NCBI GenBank assembly: GCA_937927975.1
Contig: CALEZT010000254.1
Location: 1-14,408 of the forward strand
DNA length: 14,408 nucleotides
Source of the DNA: an uncultured Phycisphaerales bacterium
GTDB lineage: Bacteria; Planctomycetota; Phycisphaerae; Sedimentisphaerales; Anaerobacaceae
Reading direction: 5' to 3'
Shown here: in pieces, positions 1-7,684 of the stretch
Position numbering within the stretch: the stretch's first letter is position 1
How the letters are laid out: each line of letters opens with the position of its first letter
The notes under the pieces: model-generated
What the model was told of the DNA's origin: nothing
Databases searched by the model: none
What the model saw: only the letters and a program-made list of their open reading frames with translations
Position numbers and translations under genes: made by a program

Positions 1-41
1 ACAAGCACGATACAGCCGCCGAGCAGGCTCGCCTTCTTCAT
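1..41 (-). CDS. 5' end of an unidentified gene with a signal-peptide-like start (partial)
   Basis: Only the first 13 codons are in the window, reading MKKASLLGGCIVL, and the frame stays open to the edge. Two lysines followed by a hydrophobic run look like the start of a Sec signal peptide. The Cys at position 10 sits in a lipobox-like LGGC, but it is very close to the N-terminus, so a lipoprotein is uncertain. The start is well supported: GAGGAG lies 6 bases upstream of the ATG. The ATG also overlaps the TGA stop of the preceding gene by four bases (ATGA), a typical sign of translational coupling in an operon. The function cannot be told. The context suggests another exported enzyme of the same polysaccharide-degradation cluster. 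Confidence 0.72.
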   Translation of the reverse strand, partial: MKKASLLGGCIVL

Positions 42-3000
42 GGTGCTCTCCTCAATCCTTCCCATTGAACCACCCAGCTTCCGTCATCCGGGAAGCCAGG
101 GGCGTGTTTGTCCGGGGCTCCGTCCCAGCCCGCGGCCATCATGGCGACCGCGTACAGCAGCCCGCCATTGCCCGGCAGGTAGGGACACGGTCCGCCCAGG
201 TTCACACCGCGTGCGTCATAACGATTCTTGTTGCCTGCTTCCTTGAGCAGGGCTTCCACGGCAATCTCCGGCTCACCCACCCGCGCCGCGGCCATGGCCA
301 TCCACGGGAAATCCCAACCCCAGCAGCGGGTCCAGTCCCAGGCCTGCCAGACCTTGAGCACAGTCCCACGGGCCGTGGAGGGCTCCACGCCTTCCACAGA
401 CGGCAGCATCCCGAGCGCACCGACAGGATCGGGATGCTCCCATGCGCGTTTGCTGTAGGTGTCCTTCCACTCGGCAGAATGAACGAATACGCCATCCACT
501 ACCGGCAACGGGGCAAGACGCCTCCGGACAGAGTCCCAGGAGGATTCCTGGGCAAGGCCCAACCGTTCGCGCCAGCGCTGCGCCTGGTCGAGACCCCAGC
601 GCCAGTAGGCCAGGTCGAACACCGTGTCGCACGTGATTCCCTGCTCACTTGGTGGCATGATCGGCTGCAGATGGCAGATCCCCCGGTCATCACGCGTCGG
701 GAAATCTGCCATGTAGTCAGCGGTCGCAAAGACAATCTCCTGCCATTTCTCGAGTGTTGCCCGAGTCGGCCGCAACCGATATTCCAGTTCGGCAAAGAAG
801 ATCGGATGCGGCTGTTGCCAGTGCAGGACGAAGCTCCCGTCCCACGGGGCTGTCCGGCCTTCCGGGCCAACCTGCTTGCCCCACTTGGCGCCCTTGTAGT
901 CAAACTGACCGGCGAGTTGTCGAGCCACGGGCAGGAACTGCCGATAGCAGTCCAGCGCACGCTCGGCCATGGGCCAGCGATCCCACAATCCGTAGTGTGC
1001 CAGGTGCCACCAGATCATCTCCATGTGAAACTGCCCGCTCCAGAAGTCGATGCCCATGAGCCCGATTTCCGCCGAGGGCCAGCTCCCGGCGGACTGTGCG
1101 GCCATCTGGTACCGGGAGAGCACGATCCGCCGCTCCAGTTCCTGCCATCGTGGATCTTTGCTTTGCGACAGGTCGATGGCGCCGCCCGTAGTCCAGAAGT
1201 CCCGCCAATGTGCGGCCGCAACTTGCTGTGTCTGGGCAACGGTCGGGCCCGTGTTGTGCCTCTCCGCAGCGAATGAACAAATGAACTCCAGTCGGCCGCT
1301 CGTATCGGCCGACAGAACGAAGCTGTGCCTCTTATCGGAGGACAAAGAATCGGGCCACGGGGCAAAGGAACATCCCTCGGACCACGCAACACCGGCATGA
1401 TATGTCGCGGCATCGGCTTTCCGTTGGATGTCGGCACGACGCTCATTCCGGCGTAGCGAGAATTCACTGGTGTGCGCGTCGGGCCGGTTCCAGTCGCCCA
1501 CCCACGCGGACCGGCTGTCGACGCTCGGATAGGGGAAGTCGAGCACCACCACCAGTTGACCATCCCGCAGCAGCGGCGATTCGGCACAAACGGCGACCAG
1601 ATCCAAGTTCGGATGGACGCAGGTCTCAATAGAGATGGGGTGCCCATCCACTTCGAAATGACTGGTGTGTAGCCCGGACCACAGATCGTATCTTCTGACG
1701 ATACGCTGCACGTCTTCTGCCTTCAGTTCGCCTCCCTCAGTGCGCATCAGGCGCACTCGTCCCAGATTGATGGGATGAGGATTTCGGAACATCCAGCCGT
1801 CGAGTTCTCTGCGTTCGGCCGCGATGTGCATGGGACCTGTGATCCGCCCCTTCTCCACGGTTCCCGTCGCCGGCACATCCGCAGCAGTGCATCCGGGGGG
1901 CAGCGGCGCCGAATGCCACGCCCAGTGCGACAATGTGCTGCCCCCGAATGTCTGCAGACCCGTCCCATCCGCATTGAAACAGAACTCACCGTTGCCGAGG
2001 GGAATCTGTCCGCGCAGGTCGTTCCACTCGATGTTGTGTCGAGTGACGAGAGCATGACGGTCGATTCGCGGATCGGCTGCAGCAATCGCACCGGATACGA
2101 GGAGATTGTCGAATCGGGCCGGATGCAGGCCGCATCCCACGCCGGCAAGTCCGCAGGTGTAGGTCCGGTCGATCACATCTGCTACGGTCTGGTCATCAAT
2201 GACTCCCACAATGTGTGCGCCGGTGCAGCGAAGTTCGAGCTTGTGCCACCCGGTGGCGGGGCCGGCGACCCGGCCTGCCGCCAGACTGGAAGAGCCGGTC
2301 AGCAATGCCCAACGACCATCGGCGCACAATCGAAGCGTATATCCCGGCGGATGAGGGGCTTTGAAATGATCGAACGTGGAACCGGGATGGAACCGTGCAA
2401 CAACCGCCACATAAGCCATGGCATTTGGATCTGTCGCGGGGCCGGGCTGGGCTTCCAGGGCCACCTCGACGCTGACGGCAACATCTCCCCAGCCCGGATC
2501 ACCCAGTACGGTGCTGGCATATCGCATGGCAGCCCAGTCAATCCCGGGCTGGTGAATTTGCTGACGGAGACACTGACCGCCATCCTCGCGCCGAGCGACC
2601 TCAAAGGCGCCCCCGCAGTCGCTCAGGTAGCGAGGGGTCGCACCGACCCGATACGAATCGAAGTCCTCACGATACGGCGAGGGGAATGGCCTTGCTGGCG
2701 GGCTGGTCGCATGGCCCTTTCGCTGCCCGGTCGTGGTCGTAAGCGAGTAGATGGCGTTCGGATCCACACGCACGGCAAACACGCCTTCAACCGGCAAGAG
2801 GTTTGGGTCCTGGACGAACTGCTCAGACGCGCTCGATCTCCACAGATGGAGCCTGTTGAACTTGAAGCCATCCGCCGCCTGCAGGGCCAGGTGCTGTGGC
2901 CCGTTGGCACCGTATGTTTCGATGATGACCGACACGTCCTTTCCGTCCGGCGAAGCAAGAGCCACCACGCTGCCTCCCTTGGGCAGCCTTCTACACGCGT

Positions 3001-4168
3001 CCTCCAGGTAGTGCCAGCCGGGTTGGGCGAACTGCGTCGTGTGCGCGACGGCCCAGAGTTCCGGCTGCACCTCGAACGCACCGGACCAAGGCGTGTTGGC
3101 CGTGATCACGCCCGACTGTGGGGCCGTGAAGCTGTCATGATAGGCCGTCACCAGACTCCAGAATTCCGTCTTGGTCAGGCGGTTTTCGATGAAGTTGCGG
3201 TTGATCTTCTGTGCCCGACGACCCCGGATCGGCCGCATTGTCTCCCAGGTCCACTCCCCGTCCTCCGACGACCAGAGCCGCTTGCCGGCAGCCTGGAAAT
3301 CCAGCGAGGACTTCGGTGTCTGCCCATGCGCGTAATGGACACCGAAGACCTCGATGGCCGCCGCCAGTTCGGGGTCCTTTGCCGCGGCCTCCGTGATGCT
3401 CCACATTCGCTGCGGGGGGCCGTTAAGGTCCGCCGCGACGATGCGAACCCGCTGGAGTCCATGCTCATCGAGCGTTCGTCGCAGGAGTTTGATGTAGCCG
3501 GCATCGAACTCCTGCTCATTCAGTATCCCGACGTAATCGAATTCGAGGCCATGAAACCGCTTCATGCCCAGAAGGTAGGACGCAATGTAATCGGCCCCGT
3601 CCTGGGAGAAGAACCTGCCGTTGCCGATCCAGCCGGGGGCGCCCCAGGCAAGACAGTCGAGAATGATCTGGGGATTGCGCTTGCGGGCTTCTTGGGCCAG
3701 CCACCATTCGTAACCGCGTTCGAAATACTCCCGTTTGGGGTGGAGGAATTCTTCCCGGGTGCGGGCATGGCTCGGCTCGGTGCCATCCGTCGAGTTGATG
3801 TCGCCCCCGATCTCGACTTTCAGGTGCTGGAATGCCGCTCCATAGGCGGGCTTGAACAGATAATCGAGTATCTGGCTGCGGATCGGCTCTGGGTAGTCGA
3901 TCAGCAGCCGAGAGGATGCCCCGGCGCTGACCGCTCCGATGCCCTCGAAGACCGCCCCGGCGTCGCCCGGATGGAGTCGGAGTATTAGATCGTTTCCCTC
4001 CGCCGGGTTGCCGGACAATGGCCCGGTGGGATCGGCTTGCAGCGCGGCACACAGGCATAGAACAACGCCGATCGTCACGCAACGCCGTCCAGGACTTCGC
4101 GACACTTGGATTCGGTGACAGCCAGTCGGTGGATACCGCACGGTTGCTTCGGAGTCTGTTTGCGGCAT
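38..4168 (-). CDS. GH59 galactocerebrosidase-like module fused to an (alpha/alpha)6-barrel glycosidase
   Basis: About 1376 residues from the chosen ATG. A Sec signal peptide (hydrophobic stretch about residues 31-44, predicted cut after LQA) follows an unusually long n-region. Residues 73-330 match the GH59 beta-galactosidase barrel: FEGIGAVSAG, RSQILDYLFKP, LKVEIGGD, DGTEPSH and RGYEWWLAQEA are classic galactocerebrosidase motifs. The acid/base Glu is about E218 (ILNEQ) and the nucleophile about E302 (WSSEDG); both are present. A beta-sandwich follows, then a lectin-like domain (about 498-693, ending FDNLLVSG) as in GALC. Residues 703-1376 are a second enzyme: IPLGNGEF, GLQTFGG and WAWH, then a helical barrel with FWSGQFHMEMIWWH, whose E1050 aligns in style with the GH65/GH95-type catalytic Glu. 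That part resembles unclassified GH65-like proteins. The start is uncertain: ATG 4210 has a better-spaced AAGGGG, and GTG 4105 would give a compact signal peptide. Confidence 0.9.
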   Translation of the reverse strand: MPQTDSEATVRYPPTGCHRIQVSRSPGRRCVTIGVVLCLCAALQADPTGPLSGNPAEGNDLILRLHPGDAGAVFEGIGAVSAGASSRLLIDYPEPIRSQILDYLFKPAYGAAFQHLKVEIGGDINSTDGTEPSHARTREEFLHPKREYFERGYEWWLAQEARKRNPQIILDCLAWGAPGWIGNGRFFSQDGADYIASYLLGMKRFHGLEFDYVGILNEQEFDAGYIKLLRRTLDEHGLQRVRIVAADLNGPPQRMWSITEAAAKDPELAAAIEVFGVHYAHGQTPKSSLDFQAAGKRLWSSEDGEWTWETMRPIRGRRAQKINRNFIENRLTKTEFWSLVTAYHDSFTAPQSGVITANTPWSGAFEVQPELWAVAHTTQFAQPGWHYLEDACRRLPKGGSVVALASPDGKDVSVIIETYGANGPQHLALQAADGFKFNRLHLWRSSASEQFVQDPNLLPVEGVFAVRVDPNAIYSLTTTTGQRKGHATSPPARPFPSPYREDFDSYRVGATPRYLSDCGGAFEVARREDGGQCLRQQIHQPGIDWAAMRYASTVLGDPGWGDVAVSVEVALEAQPGPATDPNAMAYVAVVARFHPGSTFDHFKAPHPPGYTLRLCADGRWALLTGSSSLAAGRVAGPATGWHKLELRCTGAHIVGVIDDQTVADVIDRTYTCGLAGVGCGLHPARFDNLLVSGAIAAADPRIDRHALVTRHNIEWNDLRGQIPLGNGEFCFNADGTGLQTFGGSTLSHWAWHSAPLPPGCTAADVPATGTVEKGRITGPMHIAAERRELDGWMFRNPHPINLGRVRLMRTEGGELKAEDVQRIVRRYDLWSGLHTSHFEVDGHPISIETCVHPNLDLVAVCAESPLLRDGQLVVVLDFPYPSVDSRSAWVGDWNRPDAHTSEFSLRRNERRADIQRKADAATYHAGVAWSEGCSFAPWPDSLSSDKRHSFVLSADTSGRLEFICSFAAERHNTGPTVAQTQQVAAAHWRDFWTTGGAIDLSQSKDPRWQELERRIVLSRYQMAAQSAGSWPSAEIGLMGIDFWSGQFHMEMIWWHLAHYGLWDRWPMAERALDCYRQFLPVARQLAGQFDYKGAKWGKQVGPEGRTAPWDGSFVLHWQQPHPIFFAELEYRLRPTRATLEKWQEIVFATADYMADFPTRDDRGICHLQPIMPPSEQGITCDTVFDLAYWRWGLDQAQRWRERLGLAQESSWDSVRRRLAPLPVVDGVFVHSAEWKDTYSKRAWEHPDPVGALGMLPSVEGVEPSTARGTVLKVWQAWDWTRCWGWDFPWMAMAAARVGEPEIAVEALLKEAGNKNRYDARGVNLGGPCPYLPGNGGLLYAVAMMAAGWDGAPDKHAPGFPDDGSWVVQWEGLRRAP

Positions 4169-4432
4169 GGTCCTTGCTTGCTCCTCAATACAGCGGTCTG
4201 CTATTCTCATACGGCCAAGCCCCTTGAACAAGCCCCCTATCTTGCGGCGAATGCGATCTTCCACGGCACCGTACGACTGGCCGGGCTATCCAGCCTGACG
4301 CGAAGGTTCGTTCCATCTGGATCTGCATCGCATCCATTCTGATCTCCCTGTCTTGTGCACGGACACCCGCAATGAAGCATTCTCTATGGATACCCCATGT
4401 GGTTTGGGCCTCATTGTAACGACCTGCGTGCA
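4169..4432. other. 264-base intergenic gap, the largest in the cluster
   Basis: This gap separates the GH127/SGNH gene from the GH59 fusion gene. All other junctions in the window are 41 bases or less. I see no clear sigma-70 promoter pair, no strong hairpin followed by a T-run and no RNA gene. A minus-strand reading frame of 83 codons crosses it (4185-4436) but has no recognisable motif. Part of the gap may be the true N-terminus of the GH59 protein if translation starts at 4210. It remains the best candidate site for an internal promoter or mRNA processing. Confidence 0.6.
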
Positions 4433-7400
4433 TCATGGGAACAAAGCCATCAGGCTGTCCGCAAAGATTGCCATGCCACGCGCATCGGGATGGTTGGCGG
4501 CATTGACCATCAGAGTCGAAAAGGGGATGCCTTGACGCCAGAGCCGCCCATATCGTTCCGCGGCATCCGCCAAGGCTACACCATGAGCGGCGGTAAAACG
4601 ACGCACCATGCCGACATAGGCGCGGGGGTCTTTGTCAATGTCCCGTTCGCGCGGCAGGGCCATGAAGCTGTTGTAATGGGGTGTCAGGATGATCCATTCC
4701 GCACCGATGCGATGGAACTCGGCCAAGACTCTGCAATAGCCAGCCTCGATGCGGGCCGGATCAACAGGACCGTCATTGACGAACTCCGAAACAACCAGAT
4801 CAGGACGCACACCCAGTACGGTTTCGGAGAAATTGCGGATATGCCCAGATGGCGCCTCCAGAAAGTCCAGCGAATTGTGGGCGCCCCAGCCGACGGTCAC
4901 CAATCTGATCTTCGCCTTGGGAAAACGCCCCTGCAACCGACGGACAAACTGCGCCTGCCATTGGTCCTCGCCGAGATAACCCTCCGTGACGCTGTCCCCC
5001 CAAGCCACCAAGGTCAACGGTTGCCCTTTGCGCAGCTTGGCCAGCGTCTTTGGCAGTAGCCGCTCAGCCGGTGTGGGCGAAGCCTGAGAGGCTTCAGGGA
5101 AAGCCGTAACGAGAATGGGAAACAGGTTGTCCGCCGTCAGACCGGTAAGATGGGCCGGCAACCAGAGATTCGCCAGTCGTCTTTCGCCAGGCAGCAACTC
5201 CGGCGGATGAGGTGTCGCGAGATGGGGATGACCCTGGCGCAGCACCAAGTGGTTCTGCACCGTGAGTGCAAGAGAATCGATCCGACGGGTCATGAAACGA
5301 TAGCTGACCAGTACGGATTGATCCGAACCGATGCTTCCCTCCCGCAACCGGCCAAGGCCCCCCCATTCCAGATCGACTTTGAAATCCTTGTCCGACGCGA
5401 ATTCTCTGGTCTGGTCCGCACTGGTCACCCGCACGCTGCCCGGCACAAGCGCCAACCGCGAGGTGTATAGCCCGTCCTCCAGGCAGCGGAGTTGTCGGCG
5501 CGCCCAACCAGGTTGATCCGGTTTCCATTCCTCCAGGGATGCGTAAGGTTCGTTGACGACCGCAACCGGCGCCGGCGGTTCGATGTGAACGATGCGACAG
5601 ATCTCTTGAGATGCCCCGTCTACGCCTGCAACCCTGGCTTCGACCGCCCAATCACCGACAAGCTGCAGTTCCACTGGCGAAGAGACCTTACCAGGCTGGA
5701 GGTCGTGTCCCACCTCAGACGCGAATTTGGGGATGCGGGGACATTCCTGCAAATCAGGACACATCAAACGCCATGTCTCAGTTGGATACATCTGACGCAG
5801 AAACAGGGGCTGTGGCAACCATACTCGGAACAGATTCTCACTGCTCCAGCCATTTCCCGCTGACGCATAGTCGCACAACGTCAAATGGCTCTTGTAATGA
5901 CCAAAATAGTGGGTGGGACGCACCTCAAAGGGGGCATCGAAAGCCATCCAGATTTCCTCAGGTTTGGACGGACTCGGTCTCAAGGCGACAAAGCCGTCCT
6001 CGTCTGTCACCAACCGCACGGCAAGATTCTCCGGCTTGGCCAGGCGGTCGTCGAGTGCGAGCACAATGGGACCTCGCATGATCGCCAGTTGTGGCGCGCC
6101 GCTGGGGGCCGGCACGGCACGCCCCCGCAGGTCCAGCGTGAGAATCACCTTGTCGCCAGGAGACCACTCGCGAGTCACCTCTGCATAACTGCCTGGTTTG
6201 CAGACAATGGGCTGACCATTGATGGTCAATGACGTACGCTGGCTCCAGCCCGGAATCCGGAGACTCAAAGTGAACCTCGTTTTCACCGCAGGTGAAACGG
6301 TGAGCACGATTTCGTTGCCGACAGGATAATCGGTTTTCTGGATAACTTCGACACCGACGCCGTTCGCCAGCGTCAAGGTGGCACTGCCGGGAGAATAGAG
6401 GTTAACGACCAAACCCTCCTCGCTTTCCATGACGGCCCAGCGCGGGGTCAGAAGCAGGCCACGCGGGCCGTTGGCCACACAGCAACTGAGCTGGACATCG
6501 CTGTGCTGATAGTGACTGGGCACACGCTGACCGGCCAAGGGCGAGAAATAGGCCCACCAGGCACCGTCGGGAGTCATCGCACTGGTCAAAGCATTGTAGA
6601 GGGACACCTCCAATTCATCGGCCCAGAGTGGATCGCCGGTGAGACGCAGCAGTTGATAACACAGTTTCATCCATGTGACGGTGACGCAGGTTTCCGTAGG
6701 CTGCTCGAGACTCTCTGTCTGGACCCGCGTGCCCTCGCACCAGAGTTCCTGGTTGGAGCCCGAGCCGTGGATCATCAGTTCGTTGCGGCGGATGCTCTGG
6801 GCAAAGGCGACAACTGCGTCGAGATATCGGCGCTGCCCCGTGATACGGTACATTTCGCAGACACCTTCAAAACAGGACATCATCTCGTAAGCCTTGCGGG
6901 CACCGATTTGCGTCGGCGGGGTCCCGCCAAGTCCCTTTTCGAGCAACTGGGAACCGTTCGCAAAGAACTTGTTGGGCTTGCTCCATTTGTTCACAATATC
7001 GTTGGCCAGTTCAAGATAGCGACCATCACCCGTACGCTGATAGAGCAACGCGATCGGTTCGAGTATCGAACTGGATGGTAGTCCTTTGAGTACGTCAATG
7101 CCGTTCTCCGTCAGATTGAACCGACCCGGCGGCGCTTCTTTCAACAGATGATCAGCGAGCCTCCTGGCGGCCGTCAGTGCCTGCCTATCGCCGGTCAGGT
7201 CATAATGGGCCCGCAATCCCAGCAAAGTGTACTTACGGCCCCAGACATCCCAGATGCCCAGATGGCACTCCGGCTTGTAGGTGCCGATGTAGCCGTCCGG
7301 GGTCTGTGTCGCCACCAGTGCCTCAATGCCGCGATCCAGCACTTTCCGGTGGGCGTCGGTCGGCTGATAGGCATAGCCCAACGCCGCAGAGGTAAACCAC

Positions 7401-7672
7401 TTACCCCAGTATTCACACCGCCAATGGCCACTGTTCTCCTCGGTACGGTCACGAAAGGGCTTGATGATCCGCGCCAGATCCTGAACCATGACGTGATGGT
7501 GGAGCGATACCTCCAGTTTCCGTCCCAGCCAACCGCTCACCTGAACCGTGCCCGGCGGCGCGGGAGCCAAGACATCTTGGACCGTCTGGGTCGCAGTGGC
7601 AACACAACAGAGACCGAGGACCAATACCATCGCGAATTGTACGTTGATCCGTTTCCTATCATCTCGATTCAT
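4433..7672 (-). CDS. GH127-like (DUF1680) beta-L-arabinofuranosidase fused to SGNH/GDSL esterase
   Basis: 1079 residues from the ATG. A Sec signal (hydrophobic stretch about residues 12-28) is followed by a GH127/DUF1680 helical barrel and beta-sandwich to about residue 650. Known family members are zinc-dependent retaining beta-L-arabinofuranosidases with a cysteine nucleophile. The expected ligands are visible as E327/C329 (ETC) and the pair C397-C398 (SCCVANG), and E313 is the likely acid/base. After a beta-rich linker (about 712-865) the last 200 residues form an SGNH hydrolase: GDS at S894, the block II Gly in VGWG, N966 in VNDG, and H1061 in ANHPDARG. It would deacylate sugars. The Asp of the usual DxxH is not at its normal place. 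An ATG start is chosen because GAGGA lies 5 bases upstream. GTG 7684, overlapping the upstream stop as GTGA with AGGA 7 bases before it, is equally possible (1083 residues). Confidence 0.9.
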   Translation of the reverse strand: MNRDDRKRINVQFAMVLVLGLCCVATATQTVQDVLAPAPPGTVQVSGWLGRKLEVSLHHHVMVQDLARIIKPFRDRTEENSGHWRCEYWGKWFTSAALGYAYQPTDAHRKVLDRGIEALVATQTPDGYIGTYKPECHLGIWDVWGRKYTLLGLRAHYDLTGDRQALTAARRLADHLLKEAPPGRFNLTENGIDVLKGLPSSSILEPIALLYQRTGDGRYLELANDIVNKWSKPNKFFANGSQLLEKGLGGTPPTQIGARKAYEMMSCFEGVCEMYRITGQRRYLDAVVAFAQSIRRNELMIHGSGSNQELWCEGTRVQTESLEQPTETCVTVTWMKLCYQLLRLTGDPLWADELEVSLYNALTSAMTPDGAWWAYFSPLAGQRVPSHYQHSDVQLSCCVANGPRGLLLTPRWAVMESEEGLVVNLYSPGSATLTLANGVGVEVIQKTDYPVGNEIVLTVSPAVKTRFTLSLRIPGWSQRTSLTINGQPIVCKPGSYAEVTREWSPGDKVILTLDLRGRAVPAPSGAPQLAIMRGPIVLALDDRLAKPENLAVRLVTDEDGFVALRPSPSKPEEIWMAFDAPFEVRPTHYFGHYKSHLTLCDYASAGNGWSSENLFRVWLPQPLFLRQMYPTETWRLMCPDLQECPRIPKFASEVGHDLQPGKVSSPVELQLVGDWAVEARVAGVDGASQEICRIVHIEPPAPVAVVNEPYASLEEWKPDQPGWARRQLRCLEDGLYTSRLALVPGSVRVTSADQTREFASDKDFKVDLEWGGLGRLREGSIGSDQSVLVSYRFMTRRIDSLALTVQNHLVLRQGHPHLATPHPPELLPGERRLANLWLPAHLTGLTADNLFPILVTAFPEASQASPTPAERLLPKTLAKLRKGQPLTLVAWGDSVTEGYLGEDQWQAQFVRRLQGRFPKAKIRLVTVGWGAHNSLDFLEAPSGHIRNFSETVLGVRPDLVVSEFVNDGPVDPARIEAGYCRVLAEFHRIGAEWIILTPHYNSFMALPRERDIDKDPRAYVGMVRRFTAAHGVALADAAERYGRLWRQGIPFSTLMVNAANHPDARGMAIFADSLMALFP

Positions 7673-7677
7673 GGAAA

Positions 7678-7684
7678 TCCTCAC
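7678..7684 (-). promoter_or_regulatory. Ribosome binding site containing the upstream stop codon
   Basis: Read on the minus strand, GTGAGGATTTCCATG joins the sulfatase to the GH127/SGNH gene. The TGA stop is part of the GAGGA Shine-Dalgarno sequence, 5 bases before ATG 7672. The same bases offer a GTG start that overlaps the stop. Either reading implies translational coupling. Confidence 0.6.

Noticed and set aside
65..1276. A 403-codon plus-strand open frame opposite the C-terminal barrel
   Set aside because: It is antisense to a well-supported coding region, has a low-complexity composition and no family motif.
1775..3988. A 737-codon open frame on the plus strand opposite the GH59 fusion gene
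   Set aside because: The minus strand carries clear GH59 motifs throughout, and the plus-strand translation shows no recognisable domain. Long antisense frames are common opposite GC-rich genes.
4169..4264. GTG 4264 as the start of the GH59 fusion protein
   Set aside because: No Shine-Dalgarno sequence is visible upstream, and it would add 32 more residues before an already long signal-peptide n-region.
4185..4436. An 83-codon minus-strand frame starting at the stop of the GH127/SGNH gene
   Set aside because: No recognisable motif or signal, no good ribosome binding site, and it runs into the start region of the GH59 gene.
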